Source of the DNA: Fragilaria crotonensis
Taxonomy: Eukaryota > Bacillariophyta > Fragilariophyceae > Fragilariales > Fragilariaceae
Length of the DNA: 52,409 bases
Direction of reading: 5' to 3'
Assembly (NCBI GenBank): GCA_022925895.1
Contig: JAKSYS010000441.1
Location: 1-52,409, forward strand
The notes beneath the pieces are model-generated. The model had not been told where the DNA came from. It did no database searches and saw only the letters and a list, made by a program, of their open reading frames with translations. The position numbers and the translations under genes are program-made. Below are positions 10,428-22,524 of this stretch, piece after piece (position 1 is the stretch's first letter; each line of letters opens with the position of its first letter).

Positions 10428-11490
10428 CCTTGAGGCGTATGGTTCTGGTGGTGTTCAATAGCGTAGTTTGATCGATGGTCTTCGCAGGCCGATCAATCTG
10501 ATTTGAAGGTCGTCGTTTCCTTTGCTAAACGACAGATAAAAAAGTGGGCAGGGGGCATTCGGAATGGTTGCCATCACTCAGTAAACAACAAAATTAACGC
10601 TGGATGTACGTACTCGGACTTATCATCCACATGGTGATCTGGCACCGTATATGCATAGGTTCCCTAGGTTCCGTGGAACGCGCTTCAACGAAATACTGAA
10701 TATGTCTATTGTTCTCCGTGTTTCCCAATGAACTTTTCTGTTCGCCCATCCATATCGATATTAACGAAAGAAGGAGAGAAAAACGTCATTTTGATGGAAC
10801 TTAAAATATGGTTCTGAAGACCTTTTACTCCAGACATATCGTAACATGAGATCCCCAGGGTTTGTCAGATATCCTTACCTCTGCTCGTGGTTGTTGCTGT
10901 TCGTGCCTCCTGATGCGGTATCGGATCGTAACACTTGAAGTGAGGAGCTCCGAAGAAGTGTTCGTCCAAATGACTTTCCAGTAAATGTAGTCATTTGGAC
11001 AGAGTGTAGTCTACTAAACAGAGGAACATTGTTTCGGGCTGCCATTGGCTGCGTACTGTTTTTTTAATTGGTTCTAAGCCTAACGTAACGCTGTGTCTGA
11101 GTAAATGTACGAATTGTGTCGACGGTAGTGTTTCGTGTACTTATACAGTACACAGGGTATCCGTACCAGAGCTACTGTGCGTTATTCGATGTGTATGCAT
11201 TCATCTTGTATGCATACTGCATACTACATACGACGTGCTGCATACTGCATACATGTTATACAGTTGGGATGTACTAATAATGTCGCTACAGTACGTATAA
11301 GCTTCAAAGGGTACGGAGCACGAGTACTTGTTTTGACGTTACAGTACCTGGTTCTTTTCTGCCATACTCGGTACGAGTACGCGGTACGTCAGCACGTGGA
11401 AGGAAAGATTCATGCTTACCTGGTACAAACCTGGTACTAATACCAGGTAGACCAGTTGTTGTGAGTTTTTTCAAGCATAAGTCGCTATTG
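10428..11490. other. Intergenic region with GTAC-rich and GCATACT-rich repeats
   Basis: I see no convincing gene here. From about 11130 the sequence is dense in GTAC-containing words. The 14-mer TGCATACTGCATAC occurs at about 11211 and again at about 11239. A 101-codon frame across 11135-11440 is made of these repeats and is not credible as a protein. Confidence 0.6.
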
Positions 11491-11505
11491 TACTACAGTA
11501 CCAGG
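11491..11505 (+). repeat. Candidate target-site duplication, left copy
   Basis: TACTACAGTACCAGG occurs here and again, identically, at 20527-20541. The two copies bracket the LINE-type element, 92 bp before ORF1 and 126 bp after the last stop. Similar words occur elsewhere in this GTAC-rich DNA (13 of 15 bases near 25914), so chance identity is possible. Confidence 0.6.
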
Positions 11506-11597
11506 ACACAATTTTTACTTAGGAGTTTTTTAATCAACGTTCTGTCTGTCTGTCCGTTTTTTTATCGCAACTACACGAAGATTGTCAGCCATCCACC

Positions 11598-14217
11598 ATG
11601 GTGGAAAAGCAACGCCCGCGCAGCGGTTCGAAGTTCTCTTTGAAGCCTCAGATCGCTGCTGCCTTATCGGCCTTACCTCCCTTGGGATATAAGGCTCCAC
11701 CCTCTCTGATTGGTGGCAAACACACATCACATGACGTTCTGGCGCTTCGCGCCAGAAACTACGCCAAAGCGTACAAAACCCTCTCCGTCAAGGATTGGAA
11801 CTCGTACGTTGTATTCGGCATCCAACAGTTTGCAAGTCCGTCCAAGTATCTTGCAATTAGAGACTCTGAGTCCAAGCATGCATGTCACCTCCGGATTGGT
11901 CGGTACTACCGTCTCCATCTCGAACACAAAGCCCCAGTTGATAAATTTCTCATGTCCCAGATTGTGGGTATTGAAGCCGCTCTTCACACCACGTTCCCAG
12001 GATATTTCGATATGTCTGTTGTTGAAATGGACGAATATCTTCAGACTCTTAGTCCAGATGACATTAAAAACACAGATGCTGCGATTGAAGTTGACTCGCC
12101 AAACGAAAAAGCCACCCCACACCAAGATGATACTCCTATGATCGACAGTGTAGGGGGTGACAAACTTCCAGCAACACTGCAGGAATCGACAATGTGTCCT
12201 CCCACATCGCCTACTCCGACCTATGTCTCTAGTCCTCTATCTCAGGTTATGATGAAAGAAGGATCGGGTACCACTACAACAACTCCGACGACTCAAGAGT
12301 TTCAGGAGATATTGAGATCAATCCCATTGCTTGAACCTGATTCTCCAGGTATTGACACCAATTATAAGCCAAGGCCGAAGAGCGGAAAGAAGCAACCTCC
12401 CTCTCAGCAAGCCATGGCACCAGAACACAAAGGACCTGAAAAAATTACAGATCCGTTAAGAATCGAGGCACGATGGGCTCCGAAAGACTTTCACGCCCTC
12501 AAAGCCTCGACTGCCCAGATGTATATCCGCCTAGCACCTCTTTTGTCGACCTTCAATACTGCACACTCCTGGGTGATTGAATGGCAAACAGATCAATTGG
12601 CACCGGAACAGATCATCTCTCGCTCAGTTATCAAAATTTCTCGGCATCCGGATGGTGACAGTATCTGCTCAACAATGTTTCTACTTTAGTTTTCGTGTAA
12701 ATGCCACTGGAAAGCAGCTCGTTCATGTTCTGCAATCCAAGGAGCATAAGAAAGCTAAACGTGGGGAAAATCTGACTCTTGACCCCTCCGCTATCCCTGT
12801 CCATCATGGAGAACCGGTCTTTATAGGTGACATTCTCCTAAAAGATGCATCCGTGACGCATCGAAGCCACTACTTAAAATATTTACGTTCTGCTGTACTC
12901 TCGGAGGATGTTCCTGAGTTTGATCTAAAAATGAGGCACAAAGACCCAGTGGGAAATAAGACACCCATACTTACCGTGCGTTGCGGAAAAGAGTTGCTAC
13001 AGCAGTTGCCCAAGCTCTCAGCACCTCCTTAAATGGCGATGGACCAAATCCCGAAATTTTTATCTCGGCTGGCACTCGGTGCAAACCAAATTGCTAAAGG
13101 AGAGCATGAGAAGATCTACAAAGTGCATCATGACTATCTATCGGATGTGGCATTCATCCCATTCACTGCGAGCCGACAGATTGACCTACCAGTAATCGAA
13201 CATCTGGATTCGGGAGAAACGGTTACTCGGACTCCACGGCAATGGGCAAAAGCCTTGTCGATCTCGACGGCAATCCCTCGAAGTTGACTTAGAAAATGGC
13301 ACCATCGATGGATCAGCGGTTCTCATTGCACCCTCTGCATCCCATCAACACACACTCATTGAGCTTCAAAAATACTGGCAGCGTCAAAATCCGGCAATTG
13401 CCAAAGCCACAAAAAATGTATGCGGCTACTGTCCTGGAAGACCCTGACATTCCGATGACAGTATTCACTCGAAACATTGAAACTATTCTGGCAAAAAAGA
13501 TCAAGAAGCACAGCCCCTCGGTTGCTGAAGTCGACGACGCGGCTCCCTTCCTGTCGCCAGAGTCATCTCTCACGGGCACAACATCGAAGAGTTCCAAGGG
13601 CCCCATCGCTTGGAAAGTTCCTCTTCAAGAGACCATACAACGTCAAGAGTACCACAAAGCCTCTCGTAAAGCGAGTCGTATTCATACTCGAGAACTGCAA
13701 CACCTGCAACGCATCGCACTCCTCGAGGCACAACTCGCAGCATCGATGAGCGCAAACAACTCCAAAGCATCCTCAGCCACTGAACAACATTCAAAACGGT
13801 CTCAATCCCGAGCATCCCACACGTCCTCTCAACTCTCCGGCAACTCCCCCTACCCTTACCATAGCCTCCGCTCATGCGAGACTTGATGGCATCGAAACTG
13901 CAGTTCTGAGCATCCAAACGATGCTCACAAATATGACCCAACGAACTAGTACGGACAATGCACAACCTGTCCCCGCTACAACCGAGCCTCCTCCGGCGCC
14001 TGAATGGCCGTCCATAGGTCCCGCTAAGCACTCTGCTCCCATGAGCGGTGTCCAGCTGTTTCCTCAGACGGGAGGAGAGAGCAACACTGTTGCTCTCTCT
14101 CTTCTAACTACCCCAGTTAAAAAAAACCGAACCAAACGCCATAAACCAACGGCATCCCCCGACTTGCGCCTTCAATACAACGACTCCATGGGCTCGAGCG
14201 GAGAGGGATCATTTTGA
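11598..14217 (+). pseudogene. LINE ORF1 region, frameshifted
   Basis: The first frame (11598-12689) starts at an ATG in a good context and encodes a basic, then Ser/Thr/Pro-rich protein. Later frames (12577-13032, 13033-13287, 13296-13886, 13921-14217) carry on without ATG-led gene structure. The 13296-13886 piece ends in a helical, Gln/Ala/Arg-rich segment around ELQHLQRIALLEAQLAAS that could form a coiled coil, typical of LINE ORF1 proteins. A further piece is Lys/Arg-rich (VKKNRTKRHK). ORF1 proteins usually bind element RNA. I recognise no enzymatic domain. The boundary with the downstream polyprotein is unclear. Confidence 0.6.
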
Positions 14218-15355
14218 TCTTTGGTGCCCTCGTTCTGACTCAGGTGTTATCCCCACTTCCGGGAACAACACCTCGAGTCATTCTCCCTGGAATCGATACT
14301 TCGGCCCCCGTCCGTCAATCCGTGCCACCAGGGAATCCGCTCCTTGACCAACAACGGCAAGACTTTCGCCCTTCTACTTTACTTGATTTCTTTCCCTCCG
14401 TCTCCGGCACAGCTGATGCTCCTGAGACAGATTCTTCCTGGGGTGACTCTATTGTCGCGCATCCAGAAGACAACCATAGAGTGTACTTTCAGAATGTTGA
14501 CGGTCTTCGACACGATGCAGATGAAATCGATCTTTACGTCTCAAGCATGGCCCACTTTCATGTAGGCACTTTCTGCTGGGCTGATCCAGGTCTCGACTTC
14601 TCGGACATGTCTGTCCGTCGAAGTCTTCACCAACCACTTCGCTCGCATTTTACCACCGCTCGCAGTGCTTTCTCCTCCAGTACTCTCCCACCGGTTAAGA
14701 GAGACAGCAGACGCAATAGTAGTAGCTACCAACCCGGCGGCACATTCATGGCGACCACTGGAAAATGGGCTTCTCGAAGCACAGGAAAAATAATTGTGGA
14801 TCCTACTGGTCTTGGGAGATGGTCGGGCCTCACATTTCTTGGCAAGCGAGGCAAACGGCTCACCGTTATAACCGCCTACCGAAGTCCGAGACAGCAACCA
14901 AGTGCAGGATTTGGATTCTATGATCAGCAGTACGCACTACTCTTGTCGCAGGGTGTAAAAAAGCCAAACGTTCGAAAACAATTTATCTCCGATATCAGTA
15001 CTATGATAAATGATCTACAAACTGCAGGACATGAAATCCTCTTGTCTCTCGACGCAAATGAGACTCAGGTCAGGACTCCTCCCACGGAATAAGTCATCTT
15101 ATGGAGGAATGCACTCTGATGGACTTGCACTGCTTGGGACCGGAATCTCCTCCTGCAACCTACAAATACGGTCTTGATCGAAAAATTGATTACATGCTGG
15201 GCACTCCTGCTCTTGCGCAATGTGTACGACGAGCAGGCTTTCTGGCGTATGATAATGGCATCTTCTCGAAACATCGAGGCCTCTTCATTGACATTGACTT
15301 TACTGAACTCATGGGCGCGGTGGATGCGATCACACCTGCACCTGCGAGGGCTTAA
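14214..15355 (+). pseudogene. LINE endonuclease (EEP) domain, frameshifted
   Basis: The segment has the EEP layout. An opening VYFQNVDGL strand and loop contains the Asn of the active site. ILLSLDANET near 15045 matches the central D-x-N motif, and the late S-[DK]-H-R type motif (SKHRGLFIDID) appears after a frame break near 15270. The position expected for the metal-binding Glu is occupied by Asp in FCWADPG. The domain would nick target DNA to prime reverse transcription. A stop at 15092 and a frame change before 15101 break it. Confidence 0.7.
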
Positions 15356-15362
15356 ATTCGGA

Positions 15363-17773
15363 AAATCAGATGTCTGTCGACAGATACCTGGAAGCACTCA
15401 AAAATACTGCGCTGATCACAAGATTGACGGTCGAGTTCGAGATTTAGTCACCGTGGCCGCCTCTCTCACTCCTCGCCAATGCAAAGAAAGTTACGACGTC
15501 ATTGATCGTGATATAACTCGGGCTATGATTCATGCAGAAAAAGAAGCAAAGCGTCCATCGGGAAAATATGCATGGTCGCCAAAACTGCGAGAAGCGGGAC
15601 TTTTGACGAGGTATTGGAACCTTCGGCTCAAAGAACTGGAAAGTCGATCATCACTGGCCTTTGTTATTGCCCGTCTCAAACAACGCCTTGGCTCCTGAAT
15701 ATTTCACTCGTTGACGATGAAGGCAACGACATGCCGAAAGTTAAAGCTAAGTGGAAAGAATCTATAGCGGTCCTGAAGAAGATACGCAACTCAGCATTCG
15801 ATTACCGTGCGGAACACCTACACTCGAATCTTGCAATGTACCAAGCGTTGGAACCTCAGGAAACGCCAATATCACTGCAAATCAAGGAAAAATTCGACGC
15901 ATACTTCAGCTCTTGAACACCGAACAAATGCGGAAACCTTTCCGAGCTATTCACTGCTCCATGTCCACGACAAGTCATGGAGCTGGACTATCAAAACTGT
16001 TTGTCCCTGTTGGCGTTCGGAAACCCAAAGTCGCATCTAAATTTTGTCAACCGGATGGCTCGCTCACCAAAGCAAATCTGATCCAGATGGCGCAATCGGA
16101 CAAGACATCAGTTGAATACACGACAATTTTGGACAGTGAGGAAATTGAACATGAACTTATGACGTATAATCGGGCCTGGTTTCGTCAGGCACATGAAACC
16201 CCATTTGGGCATGGTGAGCTGTATGACATGGTCGGATATGATGGTCTAACAGAAGAAGCTGACAACATTGTAAATGGTTTCTGCATCGAACACATGGGTC
16301 TCACTATGAGTAGGGAGCTGCGAGTGTTTCTTGAGGAATGTAAACGTCCAGAGTCCGTGATGGATATCACATCTCATATCACACTTGACGAATTCAAATC
16401 AAACGTGAAGAAATGGAAGGAGTCTACATCCACTTCCCCTTCCGGAAGACACCTGGGTCACTATCGCACTGCCATTCTGGATGACCAAGTAGCAGCTCTC
16501 CATACTGATATGTTGAACCTACCGATACAATATGGGTTCGCACCAGACAGATGGACCTCATCCGTTACCCCAATGATTGAGAAAGATGACGGAAAGCCTT
16601 ATCTTACTCGGTTGCGAGTGATACACCTTTTTGAAGCAGATTATAACCTGTTCCTTAAGATTCTCTTTGGAAAAAGATTAGTTCGCAATGGGGAAATTTC
16701 AAACGCACTAAATGATCAACAACATGGATCACGCCCGCGTCGTATGACCACTGATGCGCTTTTTCTCTCGTATGGAAAAAGATCTGATACGTCAAACAAA
16801 AAGCAACAGTGCACACATGGATAACGATGCCACAGGCTGCTATGATCGAATTATTACGTCTCTGGGCATGATTGCCTGTCGCCGACTCGGAATGCCACCA
16901 CATGTGATCCGATGCCAAGCCGAGACTCTCTTCTATATGAAGTATGCGGTAAAGCACGGTTACGGTATCTCCTCCAATCAGTACACGAGCTCCCCTGACG
17001 AGCCACTGTTTGGCACGGGACAAGGAAGTGGCGCATCTCCTGCCATCTGGCTAAGTCTTGTGGTTATCTTACTCAACTCGCTTGATACAATGTCAAAAGA
17101 AGACAACATCCCAGCACTATCATTTTCCGACCCGTGGAAGGAAATCCTGGCGGAATGGCGGGTTGGTGCCTTCGTCGATGACACGAATCAAGGCATCGTC
17201 GACCACACGGGAGATCTTTCTCCTGAAGCTCTGGTTGAGTACCTGTGTCAAGCAGGCCAAATGTGGGAACGCCTATTATACATATCAGGCGGAAGTCTGA
17301 ATCTGTCCAAATGTTCTTGGACCATGCAGTACTGGACATGGAAAAACGGACGACCAGTGCTCCAACCTCTATCAGAACACGACCCACTGTTGATAATGAC
17401 AAGCGGCGACAACCCGGAACACCATGTCATACAGCGGCATAGCAATACCCTCGAAATAAAAGGACTTGGAGTTCACATGAACTTTATGGGTACCTTCAAA
17501 TTTCATGCGTCCACTATGAAACAGAAATTTGACGGCCTTGCACGACGCCTCAGGCAATCACACTTATCCCTGGCCTCTCCAGATCGTTCTATAACTCCTT
17601 CTACCTACCGGCGGTTAAATACTCCTTCCTGTGATATCTCTGAGCGATGCGGATCTCCACAAAGTTCAGTCCAAGATGACTGCCAGCACCCTCAACGCCT
17701 TAGGATACAACCAACACTATCCACACGCTGTCGCTTTTGCTCCACAACACGTGTTTGGCTGCGGATTGAGTGA
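15363..17773 (+). pseudogene. LINE reverse transcriptase, frameshifted
   Basis: Fragments before 15750 form a helical linker. From 15751 the frame carries the RT N-terminal region, including the SPSGRHLGHYRT segment and TPMIEKDDG near motif 1/2. After a frame change at about 16780 the palm follows: motif A in DNDATGCYDRI, motif B in GTGQGSGASPAIW, and motif C in GAFVDDTNQ near 17170 with both catalytic aspartates kept. SLNLSKCSW fits the next RT motif. The catalytic residues are intact although the frame is broken. Confidence 0.85.
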
Positions 17774-20400
17774 TCTTAGAATCGAACAGGGTCTCTCCCA
17801 ACTTCAATCCCTTCTAGATTTTATCGGCACAGGTCACAAAGTGGGCAATGTCATCCTGATCTCTCTTCGTCACCTACAACTCGAAGCCGGGGTCTCATTT
17901 GATCTGTTCCACCAACCCACTAGAACCCTTCCTTATCTCACGGACTGTTGGCTCTTACATGTGAGGCAATTCTGTTCAAAGTTCGACATCTCCCTTCGCA
18001 TACAATCGAATCGGATTCCGCAATCGGCTCGCGAGCATGATAGCTTTCTCATGGATCATGCATTGACTCTACAACTGTCACGACAGGAGCTAGTTGATAT
18101 CAACCTTGTCCGGATCTTCCTTCAAGTCACCACCGTTAGTGACATTGCGTCGGCATGCGGCAATCACCTTCATCAGTTGAGCTGGCAAGGCAAGCCAATT
18201 CCAGATCGAAAATCAAGGTTTACTTTTGCAAGGCAACAAAGCATCTCCGGTGGCCAACGCGGACTTTGGAAAATTACTCCGCAGTCTCCTTCTTACTCCA
18301 GCATCCAATGACACCCTCTGCCTTCTCACTCCACTCGGACACTGGCGGCAGGAATCAAATATGATATGGAGTAACATGTTATGGGATTCCAACCTGTATC
18401 GACTGAATCCACACCATCGTACTGGAAATTGCGACGTGGCGATTCATTTCCCACAACAATTCCTTCGGCCTGACGGCACTGCTAGCTCAAGTACCTTCTA
18501 CGACAGCACCCCGGATTGGTACTCTGCTACGGTGCCTCACTTCGCCGCACCAACTGATGTCACTGGTTGTTATATACTCCATGCGTCAGCCTCGAGCGTC
18601 TCGTTTCCATCTCTGTCTGCAGAGGCCACGACATTTCAAGAATGGATGCAACAACTTCCGGAGGCGGAACTTCGATTGCTCTCAACCATCTCCTTGTCAG
18701 CATGCGATGCTGAGCAGACTCTACTACAATACCTCCAACTTGAGTGCACACTGTACATTGGTACAAGTGGAGGAAGGAAAAACCATCGAGGATCCTTCTC
18801 ATGGATTATTTGTACTCCTGGAAAAGAGCAGCTGGTTGTAAATACTGGACCGGTCGATGGTTGGCACAAATGCCAGAGCTCACTTCGGAGTGCAGTAACT
18901 GCCATTGCGTCCGTGACTCTATACCTCCAAGAGTTCAGCAATTATCACTCGTGCGCCATTCGGTGCAAATTCAAATTCTACGCGAACAGTGCCAGCGCAG
19001 TAAAGATAGTCTCCTCCATTCGCGATCAAATTCCCACACGGAAGTTTGCCGACAACGCCGATATTCTAAGTACAATAAGGGCTGCTCCGGAAATCATACA
19101 TCGTTGCCTCCTATACCATGTGCACAGCCATGCCGAGGATACCACAACAATTTTTGACCGCCTTCCATTTGCGGTGCAGTTGCGTACCTTATGTGATGAA
19201 ATGGCCGCAACTCACCTGCAACGTCAAGGTCGAAACAACGACAAGGAAAGCACTCAATCTTGTTCCCCATGTCCGCTCAATCTACCAGTGGAAGTTTTCC
19301 TTGGAAAGCAAAACATATCTTCGCGCTACATCCCATACCTTCGAGATGAAATAACCTCCCGCAGGCATCAACTCTTCCTTCAACAAAAATACCGGTGGGA
19401 AGACAGTACCATGTCGGCCATTGCATGGGAGTCTTTCTCGACATGTGGCCATCGTACACGCATGGATAACGCACCGACACGCTCCAAGCTCGTTCACAAC
19501 TGGTTGAACTTAGGAGTTCAACGCGGAAAACACGGAAGCGCTCGTCAAGATACGCTCCGTGCGTGCCCGTACTGTGCCTCTTCAGAAGACTTTGAACACC
19601 TCCTCAGCTGCCGCTCGCCTCAGGCAATGATGGCGAGATATGATGCCACAGTGGTTCTGAAGAAGGCACTTGGCGACTGCGTCGGCGGCAATTCAATTTT
19701 TCGTGCAGTCACACAATGGACCCTCCATCCGATGGAGCTACCGACTCTCCCGTCGTGTCTCAGTGGCTATCAGCTGGCTATCGATCGCGCCATCCAATCC
19801 CAGTCTGACATTGGCTGGTTACATCTATTTCGAGGTCTCATTAGTTTCTCCTGGGGAACACTGTTTTCCGACGGCCCTCCACAAGAACGACAAGCGGCAA
19901 GGCGATCCATAACAACAATCAATCACCTGGCAGTGGTCATTCGAGCTCTCCAAGATTACTCCCTCTCCATCTGGAAAAGTAGAAATGAAGCTCTCCATGC
20001 GAACACAGAAGCAAGTGCCGCCATTCTTCATGCCCAACTCAATCACGAGATCACCACAGTGTATGATCTCAAAGCCACGTTCTCTCCCATACTTCAGAGC
20101 TACTTCACCGTGCCACTGGAAGACAGACTCCTACGCGATAGGCGCCAAAAACAACGGTGGTTGCGCCTCGTTAGACTTGCAACATCCCATGCAACATCAC
20201 AAGGTTCCCGACAACAAATGATGTCCAACTATTTTCCATATGCGACAGACGCTGCACCTGCTCCCCTGCCCCATTCTACTACCGTCCGCACGGGTGCTCT
20301 GATCATCAACCATCCGACATTACAACAAGTACCGATACGACAGTACTTCACACACCCGAGTGGGTGCCTTCCAGCCCAGGCTCTCACTCAGACTGACTAA
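17631..20400 (+). pseudogene. LINE C-terminal RNase H-like domain and CCHC finger
   Basis: The last open frame (to 20400) encodes an RNase H-like domain at about 18740-19180 and a zinc finger of the form CPYC...HLLSC near 19570-19610, as found at LINE C-termini. The RNase H positions that normally hold acidic residues read TSGG, SLRSAVTAI and YANSASA, so three acidic residues appear lost, while a later CDEMA keeps an Asp. An upstream frame (17631-18311) overlaps and continues the RT-RNase H linker, showing another frame break. The domain is probably inactive in this copy. Confidence 0.7.
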
Positions 20401-20526
20401 GTGTGGTATTCGCCACCCAATCGTCACAACCAGCCACTACAACATCCGCCCGCCCGAGAGGCCAGCAACATGAAATGCAGCTGCCTAGAAGTAGACATCT
20501 GATAAACATGTAAGAAGAGTTTAGTA

Positions 20527-20541
20527 TACTACAGTACCAGG
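20527..20541 (+). repeat. Candidate target-site duplication, right copy
   Basis: This is identical to 11491-11505 over 15 bases. The first bases outside each copy differ, which limits the repeat to 15 bp, a common target-duplication size for LINEs. Confidence 0.6.
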
Positions 20542-20737
20542 TATGCGTACTGTACGTACAACAAAGCAAAACTCACCATACGTCAGCATTTGTTCAAGGG
20601 TTTCGTTCACACGTCTCATCACGCGGTTTCATTGGATGGCGCTCATATACTGTACTGCTGTACTTCGAGGGTACAAGTACTTGTACTCCAGTACAGAATA
20701 CAATCTCTATATGAAATTGTTTACGACATAGACAGCA

Positions 20738-22001
20738 ATGATGAAATTGAAAAGCGGTCTTTCGAAAATGTGGACAACAGCCTCTCGGCAACGACGACTG
20801 ATCCCCCACATCCGTGCAATGTCATCCAGTTTAGTAGATCCCTCCTATCTACGATACTGGGGAAAGAGCGAAATTGAGGAAAAACCAATCATTCGCGAAG
20901 CCAAAATAGTGTCTCTCAGCGATCCTCACGACGACGCCAATGCGGCTCTCAACTACGGCGAACTCCCAATTGGAGCAAGACTTTTACAGATTGGAACCAA
21001 GTTCGAAGAATTTGATATTGACATGCTCCGTAGAGAAGAACCAAACGTTATTTTTTGCGCCCATCCGTTGTCCCGCAAGCCCCTCGTGGAACTTTTGGAC
21101 GCTCTCCCGTCGGTCGAATGGGTCCATACACGATCAGCAGGCATTGACTTTGTCACCTCTCCCGGTCTCGCCACATCACGAGTCTACATGACAAACGCAA
21201 GGGGACAATTCTCATCAACCCTGGCAGAATACACTCTCATGGCGTGTAGTTATTATGCTAAAGATATTCCTAGACTCATGTCGCAAAAGAAGGCCAAGGT
21301 CTGGGGCAAATACGATGTCTTGGAATTGCGAGGAACGACTATGGGGATTGTGGGATATGGTGACATTGGTCGAGCATGTGCCAAATTGGCCCGTATCTAT
21401 GGGATGCGAGTCGTTGCCCTGAGGCGCAATCCGAAATTGGCATGGGGCGACCCGTTGTGTGATAAGGTATTACCAAGTACGCCCGAGGCACTCAATGAGC
21501 TCATGTCGGAAAGTGATTATATTCTCGTATCGGCACCGTTGACGGAAGAGACGAGGGGACTGATTGGGAAAGATCAGTTTCAACATGCGAAGGAAGGCGC
21601 AGTCTTCATCAATTTAGGCCGAGGACCTGTGGTGGATGAGAATGCATTGATTGATGCCCTCAAAAGCGGAAAGCTGAAAGGAGCAGCTCTTGACGTCTTT
21701 ACAGAAGAGCCCCTTCCGATAGAAAGTGAATTGTGGGATTTGGAGAATGTCCTAATTAGTCCTCACAACATGGTACGTTCTTGCATGGCCGTCTTCTCCG
21801 AACTTTGTGAGCATGTTGAGTCCGCACCGGCGAGCACAAACACACCCGCTCTGCTCCCACTAAATCTTTTGTTTTTATCAAAAGGATCAAACTGCAACCT
21901 TTATGCACGAAGCAACCGAATTCTTTGTGAATGAGAACGTGCCGCGTTTCGTGCGAGGGGAAGATCTTTTGAATCACGTTGACAAGGTGGCTGGATATTA
22001 G
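20738..22001 (+). CDS. D-isomer-specific 2-hydroxyacid dehydrogenase, 383 aa, two exons
   Basis: The enzyme would reduce 2-ketoacids such as glyoxylate or hydroxypyruvate with NAD(P)H, or run the reverse reaction. The Rossmann motif is GIVGYGDIG (about residues 204-212). The catalytic Arg lies in INLGRGPVVDENAL, the Glu in DVFTEEPLP and the His in LISPHN. A short catalytic-domain helix pair precedes and follows the NAD domain, as the family requires. Exon 1 runs 20738-21772 and exon 2 runs 21885-22001. The 112-bp intron starts GTACGT and ends AAAAG. It keeps the frame and restores the usual C-terminal helix, MHEATEFFVNE. The first ATG (20738) gives an Arg/Lys-rich, acid-free N-terminus that could be a mitochondrial presequence; an alternative ATG is at 20819. 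Substrate is not determinable by eye. Confidence 0.9.
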
Positions 22002-22524
22002 GTGCACTCAGGCTGGAAAGTAGTCCGTGTCAGCCATGGCATGCGTTCAAGGCGATTGTGCGACCATGTCTATTCTTTCATTCGGCGCTTGGATCAGGCT
22101 CCTATCCATTCAAGTCTGAGCCTTGTAAGTCAATAAATACTACGAGTGTATCGGCATTACTCACTACTCACCTTTCCACTGGCACTTCCGTTTTCCTTCA
22201 ACTCCAGCACGGTTATCCACTGGTCGTCGTATTTGTCGTCTTAGTCTACACCGAAGTAATACAGAGATAAGGAATTATGGTAGGAATCGACATGGGAATT
22301 GGGAGGGACCAATCACTTGTCGAGGTCGTACATGGATTGGAATGTTCTACCAGTAGGTTGTATGTTTCTCTAGGATAAGTGTCAAGCTTCAATAACTTAC
22401 CAGCATGTTCATCTCATGGGTTGTAGTCGATAGGATACTGGAGTCATGAAGCATGAAAAAAGATAGGATCGGCAAGGATACACTCATCACGTTTGAGCAC
22501 GGAACGCCTTGTACCTTGTAGTCG
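22002..22524 (+). other. Intergenic, no gene seen
   Basis: This stretch separates two convergent genes. An AATAAA-like element at about 22132 could serve the dehydrogenase mRNA. I see no further coding signal, although the BRCT gene could extend into it if its last exon is frameshifted. Confidence 0.5.

Larger units (their letters stand above)
11506..20526 (+). mobile_element. LINE-type non-LTR retrotransposon, ~9 kb, degenerate
   Basis: The plus strand encodes, in order, an ORF1-like basic/coiled-coil protein, an exonuclease-endonuclease-phosphatase (EEP) domain, a reverse transcriptase with FVDD, an RNase H-like domain and a C-terminal CCHC finger. No LTRs flank it, and a 15-bp direct repeat does, as expected for target-primed insertion. 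The 3' end shows no poly(A) tail. About eleven frame changes or stops split the coding region, so this copy is dead or the sequence carries indels. I cannot place it in a named clade; the EEP, RT, RNase H order is seen in I-like and related LINE groups. Confidence 0.85.

Noticed and set aside
11135-11440. Plus-strand frame of 101 codons before the LINE
   Set aside because: It consists of GTAC and GCATAC repeats and has low-complexity Tyr/Cys/Val composition.
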